The position numbers were made by a program, and so were the translations under genes. The notes under the pieces were generated by a model. It was not told where the DNA came from. It did not search any database and was given only the letters and a program-made list of their open reading frames with translations. A stretch of DNA of 48,412 bases from an uncultured Alteromonadaceae bacterium (lineage in GTDB: Bacteria > Pseudomonadota > Gammaproteobacteria > Enterobacterales > Alteromonadaceae): positions 1 to 48,412 of the forward strand of contig CALKGI010000303.1 in assembly GCA_938085045.1 (NCBI GenBank), in the 5' to 3' direction. Positions 35,035-43,846 of this stretch are shown here, in pieces (position 1 is the first letter of the stretch; the number at the start of each line of letters is the position of its first letter).

Positions 35035-36222
35035 GTGCGAATATTAACCAAGCTTTCTTTGCTGAGCGTGTTGACCATCGGTCTTGCTGGTTGTTCAACT
35101 TTTGAAGACGATGACGACCCAGATGTGATCCCCGAACTGGCTGAAATTCAGCTAGAGTTCACTCCTAAAATCAAATGGCAAGAACAAGTCGGCGATGGTG
35201 TTGACCATCACTTTTCTCGCCTAGTGCCTAAGTTGCACGAAGGCGTAGTCTATGCCGCCAGTCGTGAAGGTATTGTATCGGCACTCGATTTTAACTCGGG
35301 CAAAGACATTTGGTCGGTAGACTTGCGTGATGAAGCCGATGGTTTTTTTGCAGACAAACAGTCACAAAAAATCGCTGGTGGCCTAACTATCGCTTACGGC
35401 AAATTATATTTGGGCACAGAACATGGCGAAGTGATGGCTATGGACATCGCCACTGGTGAAGTTTTATGGCGTCAAAGCGTTAAAGGCGAAGTGATTTCTC
35501 CACCGGGTGCTGGTGAAGGTCTGATTATTGTCAATACCGGTGCAGGTTACCTCGTTGCATTGCATCCAGATAGCGGTGAGCAACGCTGGGAATACGAACA
35601 AGAAGTGCCTCCTTTGACTCTGCGCGGCATCAGTGCCCCAGTGGTTGAAAACGGCGGCGTGATTTTTGGCAGCGCTAACGGCAAACTTAATGTTGTTATT
35701 GCCGAATCTGGCCTTGAAGCTTGGCAGCAGTCAGTGGCCACCGCAGTGGGTGCCAGTGAACTCGAACGATTAGTTGATGTTGACACTCAACCGGTGTTGT
35801 CTGGTGGAACCATTTATTCTTTGGCTTACAACGGCAATCTTATCGCCGTTGATATGCAAAATGGCCAAATTCAGTGGAAAAAAGAATATTCTGCCTATCA
35901 GAATATGTCTAAAGATGGTTTCATGTTGTACCTGACTGACGTGTCGGGCCATGTGTATGCCGTAGACAGCCGTGATGGTTCGATGGTGTGGCAGCAAAAC
36001 ACCCTCGACAGACGTGGTGTTACCGGAGCTTATGCAAGTGGCGATTATGTGGTAGTTGGTGATAGCCTTGGCTTTTTGCACTGGTTAAACAAAGACACCG
36101 GCGCACTGGTTTCACGTCTTGAACTGGATGACACAGGTTTCTACGTCAGAGCTGTTGGCAAAGACAACGAGATTGTGGTGTTGACCCGTGACGGTGAATT
36201 GACAGCCATTCAAACGCCTTAA
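35035..36222 (+). CDS. bamB: Outer-membrane protein assembly factor BamB
   Basis: 395 residues. BamB is the beta-propeller lipoprotein of the BAM complex that folds outer-membrane barrels. A lipoprotein signal (RILTKLSLLSVLTIGLAGC) precedes PQQ-type repeats such as GVVYAASREGIVSALDFNSG, GKLYLGTEHGEVMAMDIATG and GHVYAVDSRDGSMVWQQ. Start is GTG at 35035 with TGAGG eight bases ahead. It belongs with yfgM and der. Confidence 0.95.
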   Translation: MRILTKLSLLSVLTIGLAGCSTFEDDDDPDVIPELAEIQLEFTPKIKWQEQVGDGVDHHFSRLVPKLHEGVVYAASREGIVSALDFNSGKDIWSVDLRDEADGFFADKQSQKIAGGLTIAYGKLYLGTEHGEVMAMDIATGEVLWRQSVKGEVISPPGAGEGLIIVNTGAGYLVALHPDSGEQRWEYEQEVPPLTLRGISAPVVENGGVIFGSANGKLNVVIAESGLEAWQQSVATAVGASELERLVDVDTQPVLSGGTIYSLAYNGNLIAVDMQNGQIQWKKEYSAYQNMSKDGFMLYLTDVSGHVYAVDSRDGSMVWQQNTLDRRGVTGAYASGDYVVVGDSLGFLHWLNKDTGALVSRLELDDTGFYVRAVGKDNEIVVLTRDGELTAIQTP

Positions 36223-36299
36223 GCTTTCAAGCAAAGGCGTTAATAAATTAAAGCTCGGTGAGGTGTTAAATCACCTTAGTTGAGCTGAACGTAGTACTC

Positions 36300-36330
36300 T
36301 CCGCCCTTAGTTGGCGGATTTTTTCTTTTT
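36300..36330 (+). terminator. Terminator immediately upstream of der
   Basis: TCCGCC (36300-36305) pairs with GGCGGA (36313-36318), followed by TTTTTTCTTTTT. It ends only about 14 bases before the der start, and a second hairpin (GGTGA/TCACC within AGCTC/GAGCT) lies just before it; both share the word CCTTAGTTG. The layout fits an attenuator between bamB and der. Confidence 0.75.
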
Positions 36331-36343
36331 GTAGAGGTCATGC

Positions 36344-37804
36344 ATGTTACCCGTAGTTGCTCTAGTTGGTCGTCCAAATGTTGGAAAATCAACGCTATTT
36401 AATCGTTTAACCCGAACCCGGGATGCCCTGGTTGCCGATTTTCCGGGGTTAACCCGTGATCGCAAATATGGCCAGGCCAGCTACGACGAGTATGACTTTA
36501 TCGTGGTTGATACAGGCGGTATTAACGGCACCGAAGTTGGTATTGAAGTTGGCATGGCCGAGCAATCGTTGCTGGCCATCGAAGAGGCCGATGTGGTGAT
36601 GTTTTTGGTCGACGTACGCGAAGGCCTAACCGTTGCCGACCAAGCCATTGCCAACCACCTGCGCAAACAAAACAAAAGCGTATTTTTGGTGGGCAACAAA
36701 ATCGACGGGCTTGATGCCGATACCGCCATCGCCGAGTTTTATCAGGTTTCTTTGGGTGAAATATATCCAATAGCAGCCTCTCATGGCCGTGGTGTTTCGT
36801 CTTTGCTCGAATTAACTTTGAAGCCAGTGATAGAAGCCTATGCCGAAAAAGAACTGTTGGAACGGGGCGATTTGCCACTAGATACCGACGAATACGATGA
36901 AGACGCGCCAGACGATGTTGACCCTTATGCCGACAAACCCATTAAATTGGGGATCATCGGTCGTCCAAATGTCGGTAAATCAACCCTAACCAACCGTATT
37001 CTCGGTGAAGAGCGGGTGGTGGTTTATGATTTACCTGGCACCACGCGAGATTCGATTTATATCCCAATGACTCGGGGTGATCAAGAATACATTATCATCG
37101 ATACTGCTGGTATTCGCCGGCGTAAACGGGTTGCCGATACCGTCGAAAAGTTCTCTATCATTAAAACGTTGCAAGCCATTGAAGATGCCAACGTTGTGTT
37201 GCTGGTTATCGATGCCCGAGAAGGTATTTCAGACCAAGATTTAAGCCTGCTTGGTTTTACCCTTAACGCGGGTCGCTCTTTAGTGATTGCCGTAAACAAA
37301 TGGGACGGACTAGATAACTCAGTTAAAGATGACATCAAAAAAGAACTCGACAGACGCTTAGATTTCATTGATTTTGCTCGCATTCACTTTATTTCGGCGT
37401 TGCACGGTACCGGCGTTGGTAACCTGTTTGAATCAATTGAAGAAGCGTACGCCTCGGCAACTAACCGAATTAGCACAGCAATGTTGACTCGTATCATGGA
37501 TATGGCACAAAAAGACCATCAACCGCCTTTGGTTCATGGCCGCCGGGTTAAGCTTAAATATGCCCATGCTGGTGGTTATAACCCACCCATAGTGGTTATT
37601 CATGGTAACCAAGTATCTAAATTGCCTCATGCCTATAAACGCTATCTGATGAACTATTATCGCAAGTCGCTCAAAGTCATGGGCACACCGATTAAAGTCG
37701 AATTCAGAGAAGGCGATAACCCGTTTTCAGAGCGTAAAAAACCACAATTGGCGGCATCGGTACGTAAACGTAAACGTATGGCGCAATTCCATAAAAAGAA
37801 ATAA
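36344..37804 (+). CDS. der: Ribosome-assembly GTPase Der (EngA)
   Basis: 486 residues. Der has two GTPase domains and a KH-like tail and is needed for 50S subunit maturation. G1 motifs are [12 protein letters not shown] (start of protein) and [12 protein letters not shown] (about residue 208-219); DTGG/DTAG and NKID/NKWD motifs follow in each. The KH domain occupies about 385-465 ([17 protein letters not shown]), with a basic C-terminus [22 protein letters not shown] sequence precedes the ATG, right behind the terminator. Confidence 0.97.
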   Translation: MLPVVALVGRPNVGKSTLFNRLTRTRDALVADFPGLTRDRKYGQASYDEYDFIVVDTGGINGTEVGIEVGMAEQSLLAIEEADVVMFLVDVREGLTVADQAIANHLRKQNKSVFLVGNKIDGLDADTAIAEFYQVSLGEIYPIAASHGRGVSSLLELTLKPVIEAYAEKELLERGDLPLDTDEYDEDAPDDVDPYADKPIKLGIIGRPNVGKSTLTNRILGEERVVVYDLPGTTRDSIYIPMTRGDQEYIIIDTAGIRRRKRVADTVEKFSIIKTLQAIEDANVVLLVIDAREGISDQDLSLLGFTLNAGRSLVIAVNKWDGLDNSVKDDIKKELDRRLDFIDFARIHFISALHGTGVGNLFESIEEAYASATNRISTAMLTRIMDMAQKDHQPPLVHGRRVKLKYAHAGGYNPPIVVIHGNQVSKLPHAYKRYLMNYYRKSLKVMGTPIKVEFREGDNPFSERKKPQLAASVRKRKRMAQFHKKK

Positions 37805-37869
37805 TTGGGCATCTATCGCCAGATAGAACTCGCTCGTGCTGTACACTTTTAATTACAATAACTATACGG

Positions 37870-37891
37870 CCTCGACAATCGTCGGGGTTTT
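37870..37891 (+). terminator. Terminator after der
   Basis: CCTCGAC (37870-37876) pairs with GTCGGGG (37881-37887), one G-U pair, AATC loop, then TTTT. Confidence 0.75.
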
Positions 37892-37909
37892 GGAAAAAAA
37901 AGTAAATTA

Positions 37910-37937
37910 ACCATAGTATTGCGTATGCGATTATGGT
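37910..37937. promoter_or_regulatory. Inverted repeat, candidate operator of the HTH gene
   Basis: ACCATA (37910-37915) and TATGGT (37932-37937) are separated by 16 bases, about 60 bases before the helix-turn-helix gene. Small HTH proteins of this kind usually bind such repeats to control themselves. Confidence 0.45.
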
Positions 37938-37997
37938 AATTTTGCTCCCCTAATTCAAAAACAACAAAAATTGAACACAACTTAGAGGAGCAAATCT

Positions 37998-38312
37998 ATG
38001 TTAAAGGAAGAGACATCAGATCTTGGTAAATTGGTCAAAGGTGATTTAGAGCATGGCGAATTCGCCTCTCCACCACCGCTGTCTGGCGAGCACGTAATGC
38101 AAAGTGAACTGGTTTTGGCAATTGAAGCCAAAATGACAGAACTGGGGTTGAATGCAACCCAATTGGCGCTGCGTATTGGTTTTTCAAAATCCAAAGTATC
38201 AGAAATATTAAATCGCAAAAGACCATTGAGTAAAAAGATGGCCAAAGCGTTATTTGACCTAGATATCGATGGAGAAGTGTTATTTAAAGCGTTGATTGAA
38301 GGCGATAAATAA
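37998..38312 (+). CDS. Small Xre/HigA-like helix-turn-helix protein
   Basis: 104 residues. The C-terminal half is a Cro/C1-type helix-turn-helix (about 40-95, LGLNATQLALRIGFSKSKV and SEILNRKRPLSKKMAKALFD), closest in look to HigA antitoxins. The N-terminal third (MLKEETSDLGKLVKGDLEHG) is acidic and contains PPPLSGEH, reminiscent of the P-x-G-E lead of HigA. No toxin gene is found on either side, so it may be a free regulator. A clear GAGGAG ribosome-binding site precedes the ATG, an inverted repeat lies upstream, and a terminator follows. Confidence 0.8.
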   Translation: MLKEETSDLGKLVKGDLEHGEFASPPPLSGEHVMQSELVLAIEAKMTELGLNATQLALRIGFSKSKVSEILNRKRPLSKKMAKALFDLDIDGEVLFKALIEGDK

Positions 38313-38353
38313 CCACCAAATTTAACATAGGATTCAAACACCTAGCTTTTATT

Positions 38354-38391
38354 AAAACCGACACCGTGTATTACCGCTGTCGGTTTTTTTA
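38354..38391. terminator. Bidirectional terminator between HTH gene and xseA
   Basis: AAAACCGACA (38354-38363) pairs with TGTCGGTTTT (38378-38387) and is followed by more T; the A-run on the left serves xseA on the other strand. Confidence 0.85.
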
Positions 38392-38401
38392 TATGAAAAG
38401 C

Positions 38402-39745
38402 TTATGAAACATCGACCACACGACTTTTCACAGTACCATCGACCAACTTCGTTTCAATCACATCATCTGCTTTAAGTTGCGCCGCACTTTTTATTACCTG
38501 CTGGTTATCATCCATCGTAATGCTGTAACCTCTCCCTAATGTCTTTAACGGGCTTACAATATCTAACTGCTTAGCGTGTGTTTCAATGCGATTTTTATAA
38601 TCTGTTAGTTGCTGCGTCATCAACTGATTAAGTTGTTCTGCCAAATGTTTAGATTGAGACTGTTTATGCGGAATGTTTAGTGCCGTTTGAGCCAGCTTAA
38701 ACCGGCTGACCAAATGGTTAAGCCCATTGGTATTGTTGCCCATTTGCAACCCAATGGCGTTGTTTAGGCGCATGCTCAGTTCATCTATTTTTTGTGCATG
38801 ATTGTTCAGTACGTTTTGCGGGTGTAGATGCAACAATTGTTGCTCAATCAATTGACCATGGTTTTTAGCATCGCCTAAACGGCGGCTAATTGCTCTGAAC
38901 AACTGCGCTTTGTAATTGTCGATATGCTGCACCAAAACACTTGAGTCGGGGCTGATTAGCTCAGCGGCGGCAGACGGAGTGGCAGCGCGTACATCGGCGA
39001 CATAGTCACTGATGGTAACGTCTATTTCATGGCCTACGGCACTGACTATTGGTATTTGACACTCAAATATGGCTCTGGCGACAATTTCTTCATTAAAACA
39101 CCACAAATCTTCTAACGACCCGCCGCCACGGCCGACAATCAATACATCAACTTCATTGCGATATTGTGCCAATTGGATCATAGCGGCAATCTGTTGGGTG
39201 GCCATTTGTCCTTGCACTTGGGTTGGATAAATAATGACTTCAAGTTGCGGCGCACGGCGTTTAAGCACCGAGATAATGTCTGTGATGGCAGCGCCAGTAT
39301 GAGAGGTGATAACCCCAACGCGGTTAATGGTTTGCGGTAACGGCAGTTTGTGAGATTGGGCAAACAAACCTTGGGCGGCGAGTTGGTTTTTCAGCTGCTC
39401 AAATTGTTGCTTGAGTAGACCATCGCCAGCTGGTTCCATTTGCTCAACGATAATTTGATAATCACCGCGCGGTTCATAAAGACTGAGTCGTGCCCTTACT
39501 AATACCTGCATGCCGTTTTGTGGTTGTATGCGGCAACTACGGTTATTGCCTCGAAACATCGCCCCACGAATTTGTGCGCCGTCATCTTTGAGAGAGAAAT
39601 ACCAATGACCCGAAGCAGGCTTGGCAAAATTAGAGATTTCGCCGGTCAGCCAAATACCGCTGAACTCACTTTCGAGCAAGCGCCGAACGGTTTGATTCAA
39701 TTGCGTAACGGTGAGGATATTTTGCGCCGGGGCTAACTTTGCCAT
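38402..39745 (-). CDS. xseA: Exodeoxyribonuclease VII large subunit
   Basis: 447 residues (456 in E. coli). With several XseB subunits it degrades single-stranded DNA in mismatch repair and recombination. The N-terminal OB-fold (about 10-105, ILTVTQLNQTVRRLLES and GHWYFSLKDDGAQIRGAMF) is followed by the catalytic domain with VGVITSHTGAAITDI, VDVLIVGRGGGSLEDLW and SAVGHEIDVTISDYVADVRA; a coiled-coil stretch runs from about 290 to 400 before LGRGYSI. It is divergent from guaB. xseB is not in the window. Confidence 0.96.
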   Translation of the reverse strand: MAKLAPAQNILTVTQLNQTVRRLLESEFSGIWLTGEISNFAKPASGHWYFSLKDDGAQIRGAMFRGNNRSCRIQPQNGMQVLVRARLSLYEPRGDYQIIVEQMEPAGDGLLKQQFEQLKNQLAAQGLFAQSHKLPLPQTINRVGVITSHTGAAITDIISVLKRRAPQLEVIIYPTQVQGQMATQQIAAMIQLAQYRNEVDVLIVGRGGGSLEDLWCFNEEIVARAIFECQIPIVSAVGHEIDVTISDYVADVRAATPSAAAELISPDSSVLVQHIDNYKAQLFRAISRRLGDAKNHGQLIEQQLLHLHPQNVLNNHAQKIDELSMRLNNAIGLQMGNNTNGLNHLVSRFKLAQTALNIPHKQSQSKHLAEQLNQLMTQQLTDYKNRIETHAKQLDIVSPLKTLGRGYSITMDDNQQVIKSAAQLKADDVIETKLVDGTVKSRVVDVS

Positions 39746-39869
39746 CTAATTTATTCTGCTATTGATTTGGGGCGATAATTTATCATGTTTGGTTTGGTAC
39801 ACCAAATCTTGTTTGTTCCGCCTGAATTGAGAGCAAAGCATAAAACACCAAACTAAATCAAAAAACAGG

Positions 39870-39898
39870 TTTACGAAAGCAAACAAATCGACTAGAAT
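39870..39898 (+). promoter_or_regulatory. Promoter of guaB
   Basis: TTTACG (39870-39875), 17-base spacer, TAGAAT (39893-39898), then a GC-rich discriminator TGCGCCGC. GC-rich discriminators are a mark of promoters inhibited by ppGpp, and guaB is such a target in E. coli. Confidence 0.65.
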
Positions 39899-39948
39899 TG
39901 CGCCGCAACATTTCCTATCCATTTCCTTTGAAATAAGCGAGATTTTGC

Positions 39949-41418
39949 ATGTTGCGGATTGCTAAAGATGCTATTACTTTTGACGACGTTTTGCTTGTGC
40001 CCGGTCACTCGACCGTGCTCCCCCATACTGCCAGTTTAAAAACCCGACTTACTGCCAAAATTGAATTAAATATTCCGTTACTGTCTGCTTCTATGGATAC
40101 TGTAACCGAAGCGCGTTTGGCCATTGCCTTAGCGCAAGAGGGCGGAATGGGTTTTATTCATAAAAATATGACCATAGAAAATCAGGCTGATAACGTTCGT
40201 AAAGTTAAAAAATACGAAAGTGGTGTGGTGTCTGATCCGGTGACTGTCTGCCCAGACACACCAATAAAAGAGTGTAACGCACTCGCCGCAGAGCATGGTT
40301 TTTCAGGTTTCCCTGTTATCGACAGCGATAACAATCTGGTTGGCATTGTCACCGGTCGTGATTTACGCTTTGTCACCAACCCAGATCAAACCGTGAGCTC
40401 GGTAATGACTGGTAAAGATAAACTGATCACCATAAAAGCGGGTGAGCAATCTGACAAAACCCTCGAATTGATGCATGAACACCGCATTGAAAAAATTCTG
40501 GTCGTCGACGATGCATTCAAATTATGTGGTCTTATTACCGTAAAAGATTATCAAAAAGCTGAAAGCACACCAAACGCTTGTAAAGACAGTTTGGGACGTT
40601 TACGCGTAGGCGCTGCTGTTGGCGTAGGCCCGGGCACTGAAGAGCGTATTGATGCTTTGGTTGAAGCCAATGTTGATGTGCTTTTAATTGACACTTCACA
40701 CGGCCACTCGCAAGGCGTTATTGACCGTGTTACTTCTATCCGTCAAAAATACCCAGACCTGCAATTAATTGCAGGCAACGTAGCAACAGCCGCTGGTGCC
40801 ATCGCATTGGCCGATGCTGGTGTTGATGCCGTTAAAGTTGGTATTGGCCCGGGTTCAATTTGTACCACGCGTATTGTTACTGGTTGTGGTGTGCCGCAAA
40901 TTACTGCTGTTTCAGATGCTGTTGAAGGCTTGAAAGGTCGCAATATTCCAGTTATTTCAGACGGTGGCATTCGATTCTCAGGCGATATCGCCAAAGCCCT
41001 TGTGGCAGGCGCAAGCTGCGTTATGGTTGGTTCAATGTTAGCTGGTACCGAAGAAGCACCGGGTGAAGTTGAATTGTATCAAGGCCGTTATTACAAATCT
41101 TATCGCGGCATGGGCTCTATCGGCGCGATGAACCAAAAAGAAGGTTCGTCAGACCGTTACTTTCAAGACAGTAAAAAAGTTGAAAAACTGGTCCCAGAAG
41201 GCATTGAAGGACGAGTGGCATACAAAGGCCCCATCACCAATATCATTCAGCAGCAAATGGGCGGCGTAAGAGCAGCCATGGGCTTGACCGGTTGTGAAGA
41301 TATTGAACAAATGAACACCAAACCTGAATTTGTTCGCATCAGCTCTGCTGGTATGGGTGAATCACACGTGCACGACGTACAAATCACCAAAGAGCCACCT
41401 AACTACCGACTTGGCTAA
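39949..41418 (+). CDS. guaB: Inosine-5'-monophosphate dehydrogenase
   Basis: 489 residues. GuaB oxidises IMP to XMP with NAD, the first step from IMP to GMP. The TIM barrel has catalytic C305 in [10 protein letters not shown], the [13 protein letters not shown] flap segment and [11 protein letters not shown]; a pair of CBS domains (about 93-205, including [17 protein letters not shown]) is inserted in the barrel. It is transcribed with guaA downstream, though a strong hairpin separates them. Confidence 0.98.
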   Translation: MLRIAKDAITFDDVLLVPGHSTVLPHTASLKTRLTAKIELNIPLLSASMDTVTEARLAIALAQEGGMGFIHKNMTIENQADNVRKVKKYESGVVSDPVTVCPDTPIKECNALAAEHGFSGFPVIDSDNNLVGIVTGRDLRFVTNPDQTVSSVMTGKDKLITIKAGEQSDKTLELMHEHRIEKILVVDDAFKLCGLITVKDYQKAESTPNACKDSLGRLRVGAAVGVGPGTEERIDALVEANVDVLLIDTSHGHSQGVIDRVTSIRQKYPDLQLIAGNVATAAGAIALADAGVDAVKVGIGPGSICTTRIVTGCGVPQITAVSDAVEGLKGRNIPVISDGGIRFSGDIAKALVAGASCVMVGSMLAGTEEAPGEVELYQGRYYKSYRGMGSIGAMNQKEGSSDRYFQDSKKVEKLVPEGIEGRVAYKGPITNIIQQQMGGVRAAMGLTGCEDIEQMNTKPEFVRISSAGMGESHVHDVQITKEPPNYRLG

Positions 41419-41435
41419 TAATGCAAATGCCACAT

Positions 41436-41468
41436 AGGGCTGACTTTACGGTCAGCCCTTTTCGTTTT
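41436..41468 (+). terminator. Terminator between guaB and guaA
   Basis: AGGGCTGAC (41436-41444) pairs perfectly with GTCAGCCCT (41451-41459), six-base loop, then TTTTCGTTTT. It would reduce or block read-through from guaB to guaA. Confidence 0.85.
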
Positions 41469-41516
41469 ATCTTCTTTTAACTCTTTATTTTAATAAATAG
41501 TAGGAATCACATTGAT

Positions 41517-43094
41517 ATGAGCACAGATATTCACAGTCACCGGATCCTCATTTTAGATTTTGGCTCGCAGTATACCCAGCTTATCGCTAGGCGTATCCGT
41601 GAATTGGGCGTTTATTGTGAACTTTGGGCTTGGGATGTTAGCGAAGCGCAGATTAAAGAATTTAACCCAAAAGGCATCATCTTATCGGGCGGGCCAGAAA
41701 GTGTCACCGAAGGCGATTCGCCTCGCGCACCTGAGTATGTATTCAACGCTGGCGTGCCCGTGTTTGGCATTTGTTATGGTATGCAAACTATGGCCGCACA
41801 ATTGGGTGGTAAGGTTGAAAGTTCAGCATTGAAAGAGTTCGGTTATGCCCAGATTGAAATGCTCGGTCAAAACCAACTGTTCAGCAAAATCGAAGACCAT
41901 GTAAACGACAAAGGTGTTGGCGAGCTTGATGTATGGATGAGTCATGGCGATAAAGTAAAAGCGATTCCTCAAGGGTTCACTACCATTGCCAAAACCGACA
42001 CTTGCCCACATGCCGCCATGGCAAATGAAGATAAGCAGTTTTACGGCGTTCAGTTTCACCCTGAGGTGACTCACACCAAACAAGGTGAGCGTATTATTGA
42101 GCATTTTGTCGCTGATATTTGTGGCTGTGAAAAATTGTGGACATCGGCCTCAATCATCACCGATGCCATAGAGCGCATAAAAGAAAAGGTTGGCGACGAC
42201 GAAGTGATCCTTGGCCTTTCAGGTGGCGTAGACTCGTCGGTAGTGGCAATGTTGTTACATCAAGCCATCGGCAGCCGATTGACCTGCGTATTTGTAGATA
42301 ACGGCCTGTTGCGTCTTAACGAAGGCCAACAAGTGATGGATATGTTTGGCGACCATTTTGGTTTGAACATCATTAAAGTAGACGCCGAAAATCGTTTCAT
42401 CGACGAGCTTAAGGGCGAAGCCGATCCAGAGAAAAAACGTAAAATCATTGGCCGTGTTTTTGTTGAAATTTTTGATGAAGAATCGAAAAAACTCAACAAC
42501 GCCAAATGGTTGGCACAAGGCACCATATACCCTGATGTTATCGAGTCTGCGGGTTCAAAAACCGGCAAGGCACACGTTATTAAATCTCACCACAATGTTG
42601 GCGGATTGCCTGACGACATGGAAATGGGATTGGTTGAGCCATTGCGTGAACTGTTTAAAGACGAAGTGCGTAAAATTGGATTAGAGCTGGGTTTGCCGTA
42701 TGACATGTTATATCGTCACCCGTTCCCGGGGCCTGGTTTGGGCGTTAGGGTATTGGGCGAAGTGAAAAAAGAATACTGTGACTTGCTGCGCCGTGCCGAT
42801 GCAATATTCATCGAAGAATTACACAACGCAGATATGTATCACAAAGTCAGTCAGGCCTTTACCGTCTTTTTGCCAGTAAAATCAGTGGGCGTAATGGGCG
42901 ATGCACGTAAATATGATTGGGTTGTGTCGATTCGTGCAGTAGAAACGATAGATTTCATGACCGCTCGTTGGGCGCACTTACCTTATGAATTACTGGGTTT
43001 GGTGTCTAACCGAATTATCAACGAAGTAGATGGTATTTCACGGGTGGTTTACGATATTTCAGGCAAGCCACCAGCCACCATTGAATGGGAATAA
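41517..43094 (+). CDS. guaA: GMP synthase (glutamine-hydrolysing)
   Basis: 525 residues, as in E. coli. GuaA aminates XMP to GMP. The class I amidotransferase domain (about 8-205) has nucleophile C86 in FGICYGMQ and the His-Glu of FHPEVTHT. The ATP-pyrophosphatase domain follows with the PP-loop LSGGVDSSV, and the C-terminal dimerisation domain includes [16 protein letters not shown]. It is behind guaB with a terminator hairpin in the gap. Confidence 0.98.
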   Translation: MSTDIHSHRILILDFGSQYTQLIARRIRELGVYCELWAWDVSEAQIKEFNPKGIILSGGPESVTEGDSPRAPEYVFNAGVPVFGICYGMQTMAAQLGGKVESSALKEFGYAQIEMLGQNQLFSKIEDHVNDKGVGELDVWMSHGDKVKAIPQGFTTIAKTDTCPHAAMANEDKQFYGVQFHPEVTHTKQGERIIEHFVADICGCEKLWTSASIITDAIERIKEKVGDDEVILGLSGGVDSSVVAMLLHQAIGSRLTCVFVDNGLLRLNEGQQVMDMFGDHFGLNIIKVDAENRFIDELKGEADPEKKRKIIGRVFVEIFDEESKKLNNAKWLAQGTIYPDVIESAGSKTGKAHVIKSHHNVGGLPDDMEMGLVEPLRELFKDEVRKIGLELGLPYDMLYRHPFPGPGLGVRVLGEVKKEYCDLLRRADAIFIEELHNADMYHKVSQAFTVFLPVKSVGVMGDARKYDWVVSIRAVETIDFMTARWAHLPYELLGLVSNRIINEVDGISRVVYDISGKPPATIEWE

Positions 43095-43402
43095 TAAGTG
43101 TTATCTCACTAGATGGTTGATTGACTAGTGCTTGACTGGTGCTTGACTAGTGATAGGTAAATGAAGAATGGTACGGGTGATTATTGCTCGTGCCATTTTT
43201 TTTGTGCCATAGTAAATAGTCATTGATGGTGACAGTGCTGCTAGCGTTCGACTATGAATCGAAGCTTTGCAAAACACAGACTTCGATGTTATTTTTGATA
43301 GATAGGCAAATATCAACAAACTGACAAGAGGCAGGCATTGTTTAGGTGCTAAGCTTTTGAAATACACAGGGTAAACAACAAAGCTCATAAGAGGCAATAC
43401 CA
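43095..43402 (+). other. Gap between guaA and the HPt gene
   Basis: 308 bases without a gene. A short direct repeat GACTAGTGCTTGACTGGTGC and following GACTAGTG sits just after guaA (about 43121-43152), then the guaA terminator at 43167-43203. The rest presumably holds the HPt-gene promoter; I cannot place it. Confidence 0.5.
43167..43203 (+). terminator. Terminator after guaA
   Basis: AATGGTACGGG (43167-43177) pairs with CTCGTGCCATT (43187-43197), two G-U pairs, nine-base loop, then a run of T. Confidence 0.85.
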
Positions 43403-43774
43403 ATGGCTATAGAAGAATCTCAGCAAGCGCCCAGTAAATTAGTGAACGTAGAACTTATCAGCAAACAGTTTGCTGGTATGTTTCATATCTACCTTAAAAT
43501 TGCCCAATTGTTTGTTGACCAGCATCCGAAAATAATGGGTGACCTGCAACAATTAATTGACGAGGGCAAAAGAGAAGAGTTGAAACTTAATGCCCATACT
43601 TTAAAGGGAGTATTTGGAAACCTTTATGTTCAGTATCCAGTGCCCAAGGCGGCAGCGCTTGAAGCGTTGGCACTTGAAGGTGATTTGGCTGAAGGCCAGA
43701 TATTACTTGATGCGTTGAAGGTTGATGCAGCCCAATTGGTGGGAGAACTTCAAGAATTGTTAGATAACCAGTAA
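43403..43774 (+). CDS. Stand-alone histidine phosphotransfer (HPt) protein
   Basis: 123 residues, a single HPt four-helix bundle. The phospho-accepting histidine is H65 in NAHTLKGVFGNL, with the typical K68 and G69 after it. Such proteins shuttle phosphate between receiver domains of hybrid kinases and a final regulator. No kinase or receiver gene adjoins it; the nearest receivers are far away at 1352 and 17626. Start ATG has AAGAGGC upstream. Partners cannot be named from the sequence. Confidence 0.85.
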   Translation: MAIEESQQAPSKLVNVELISKQFAGMFHIYLKIAQLFVDQHPKIMGDLQQLIDEGKREELKLNAHTLKGVFGNLYVQYPVPKAAALEALALEGDLAEGQILLDALKVDAAQLVGELQELLDNQ

Positions 43775-43846
43775 CTTTTATATTGCCAAAGTGAGCCAAA
43801 TCACAGGAGCGCGCGAAACGCCCCTGTAGTTGGCACCAATAAGCGA

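Noticed and set aside
37998..38312. A HigBA toxin-antitoxin pair
   Set aside because: No open frame of toxin size sits on either side; der and xseA are the neighbours.
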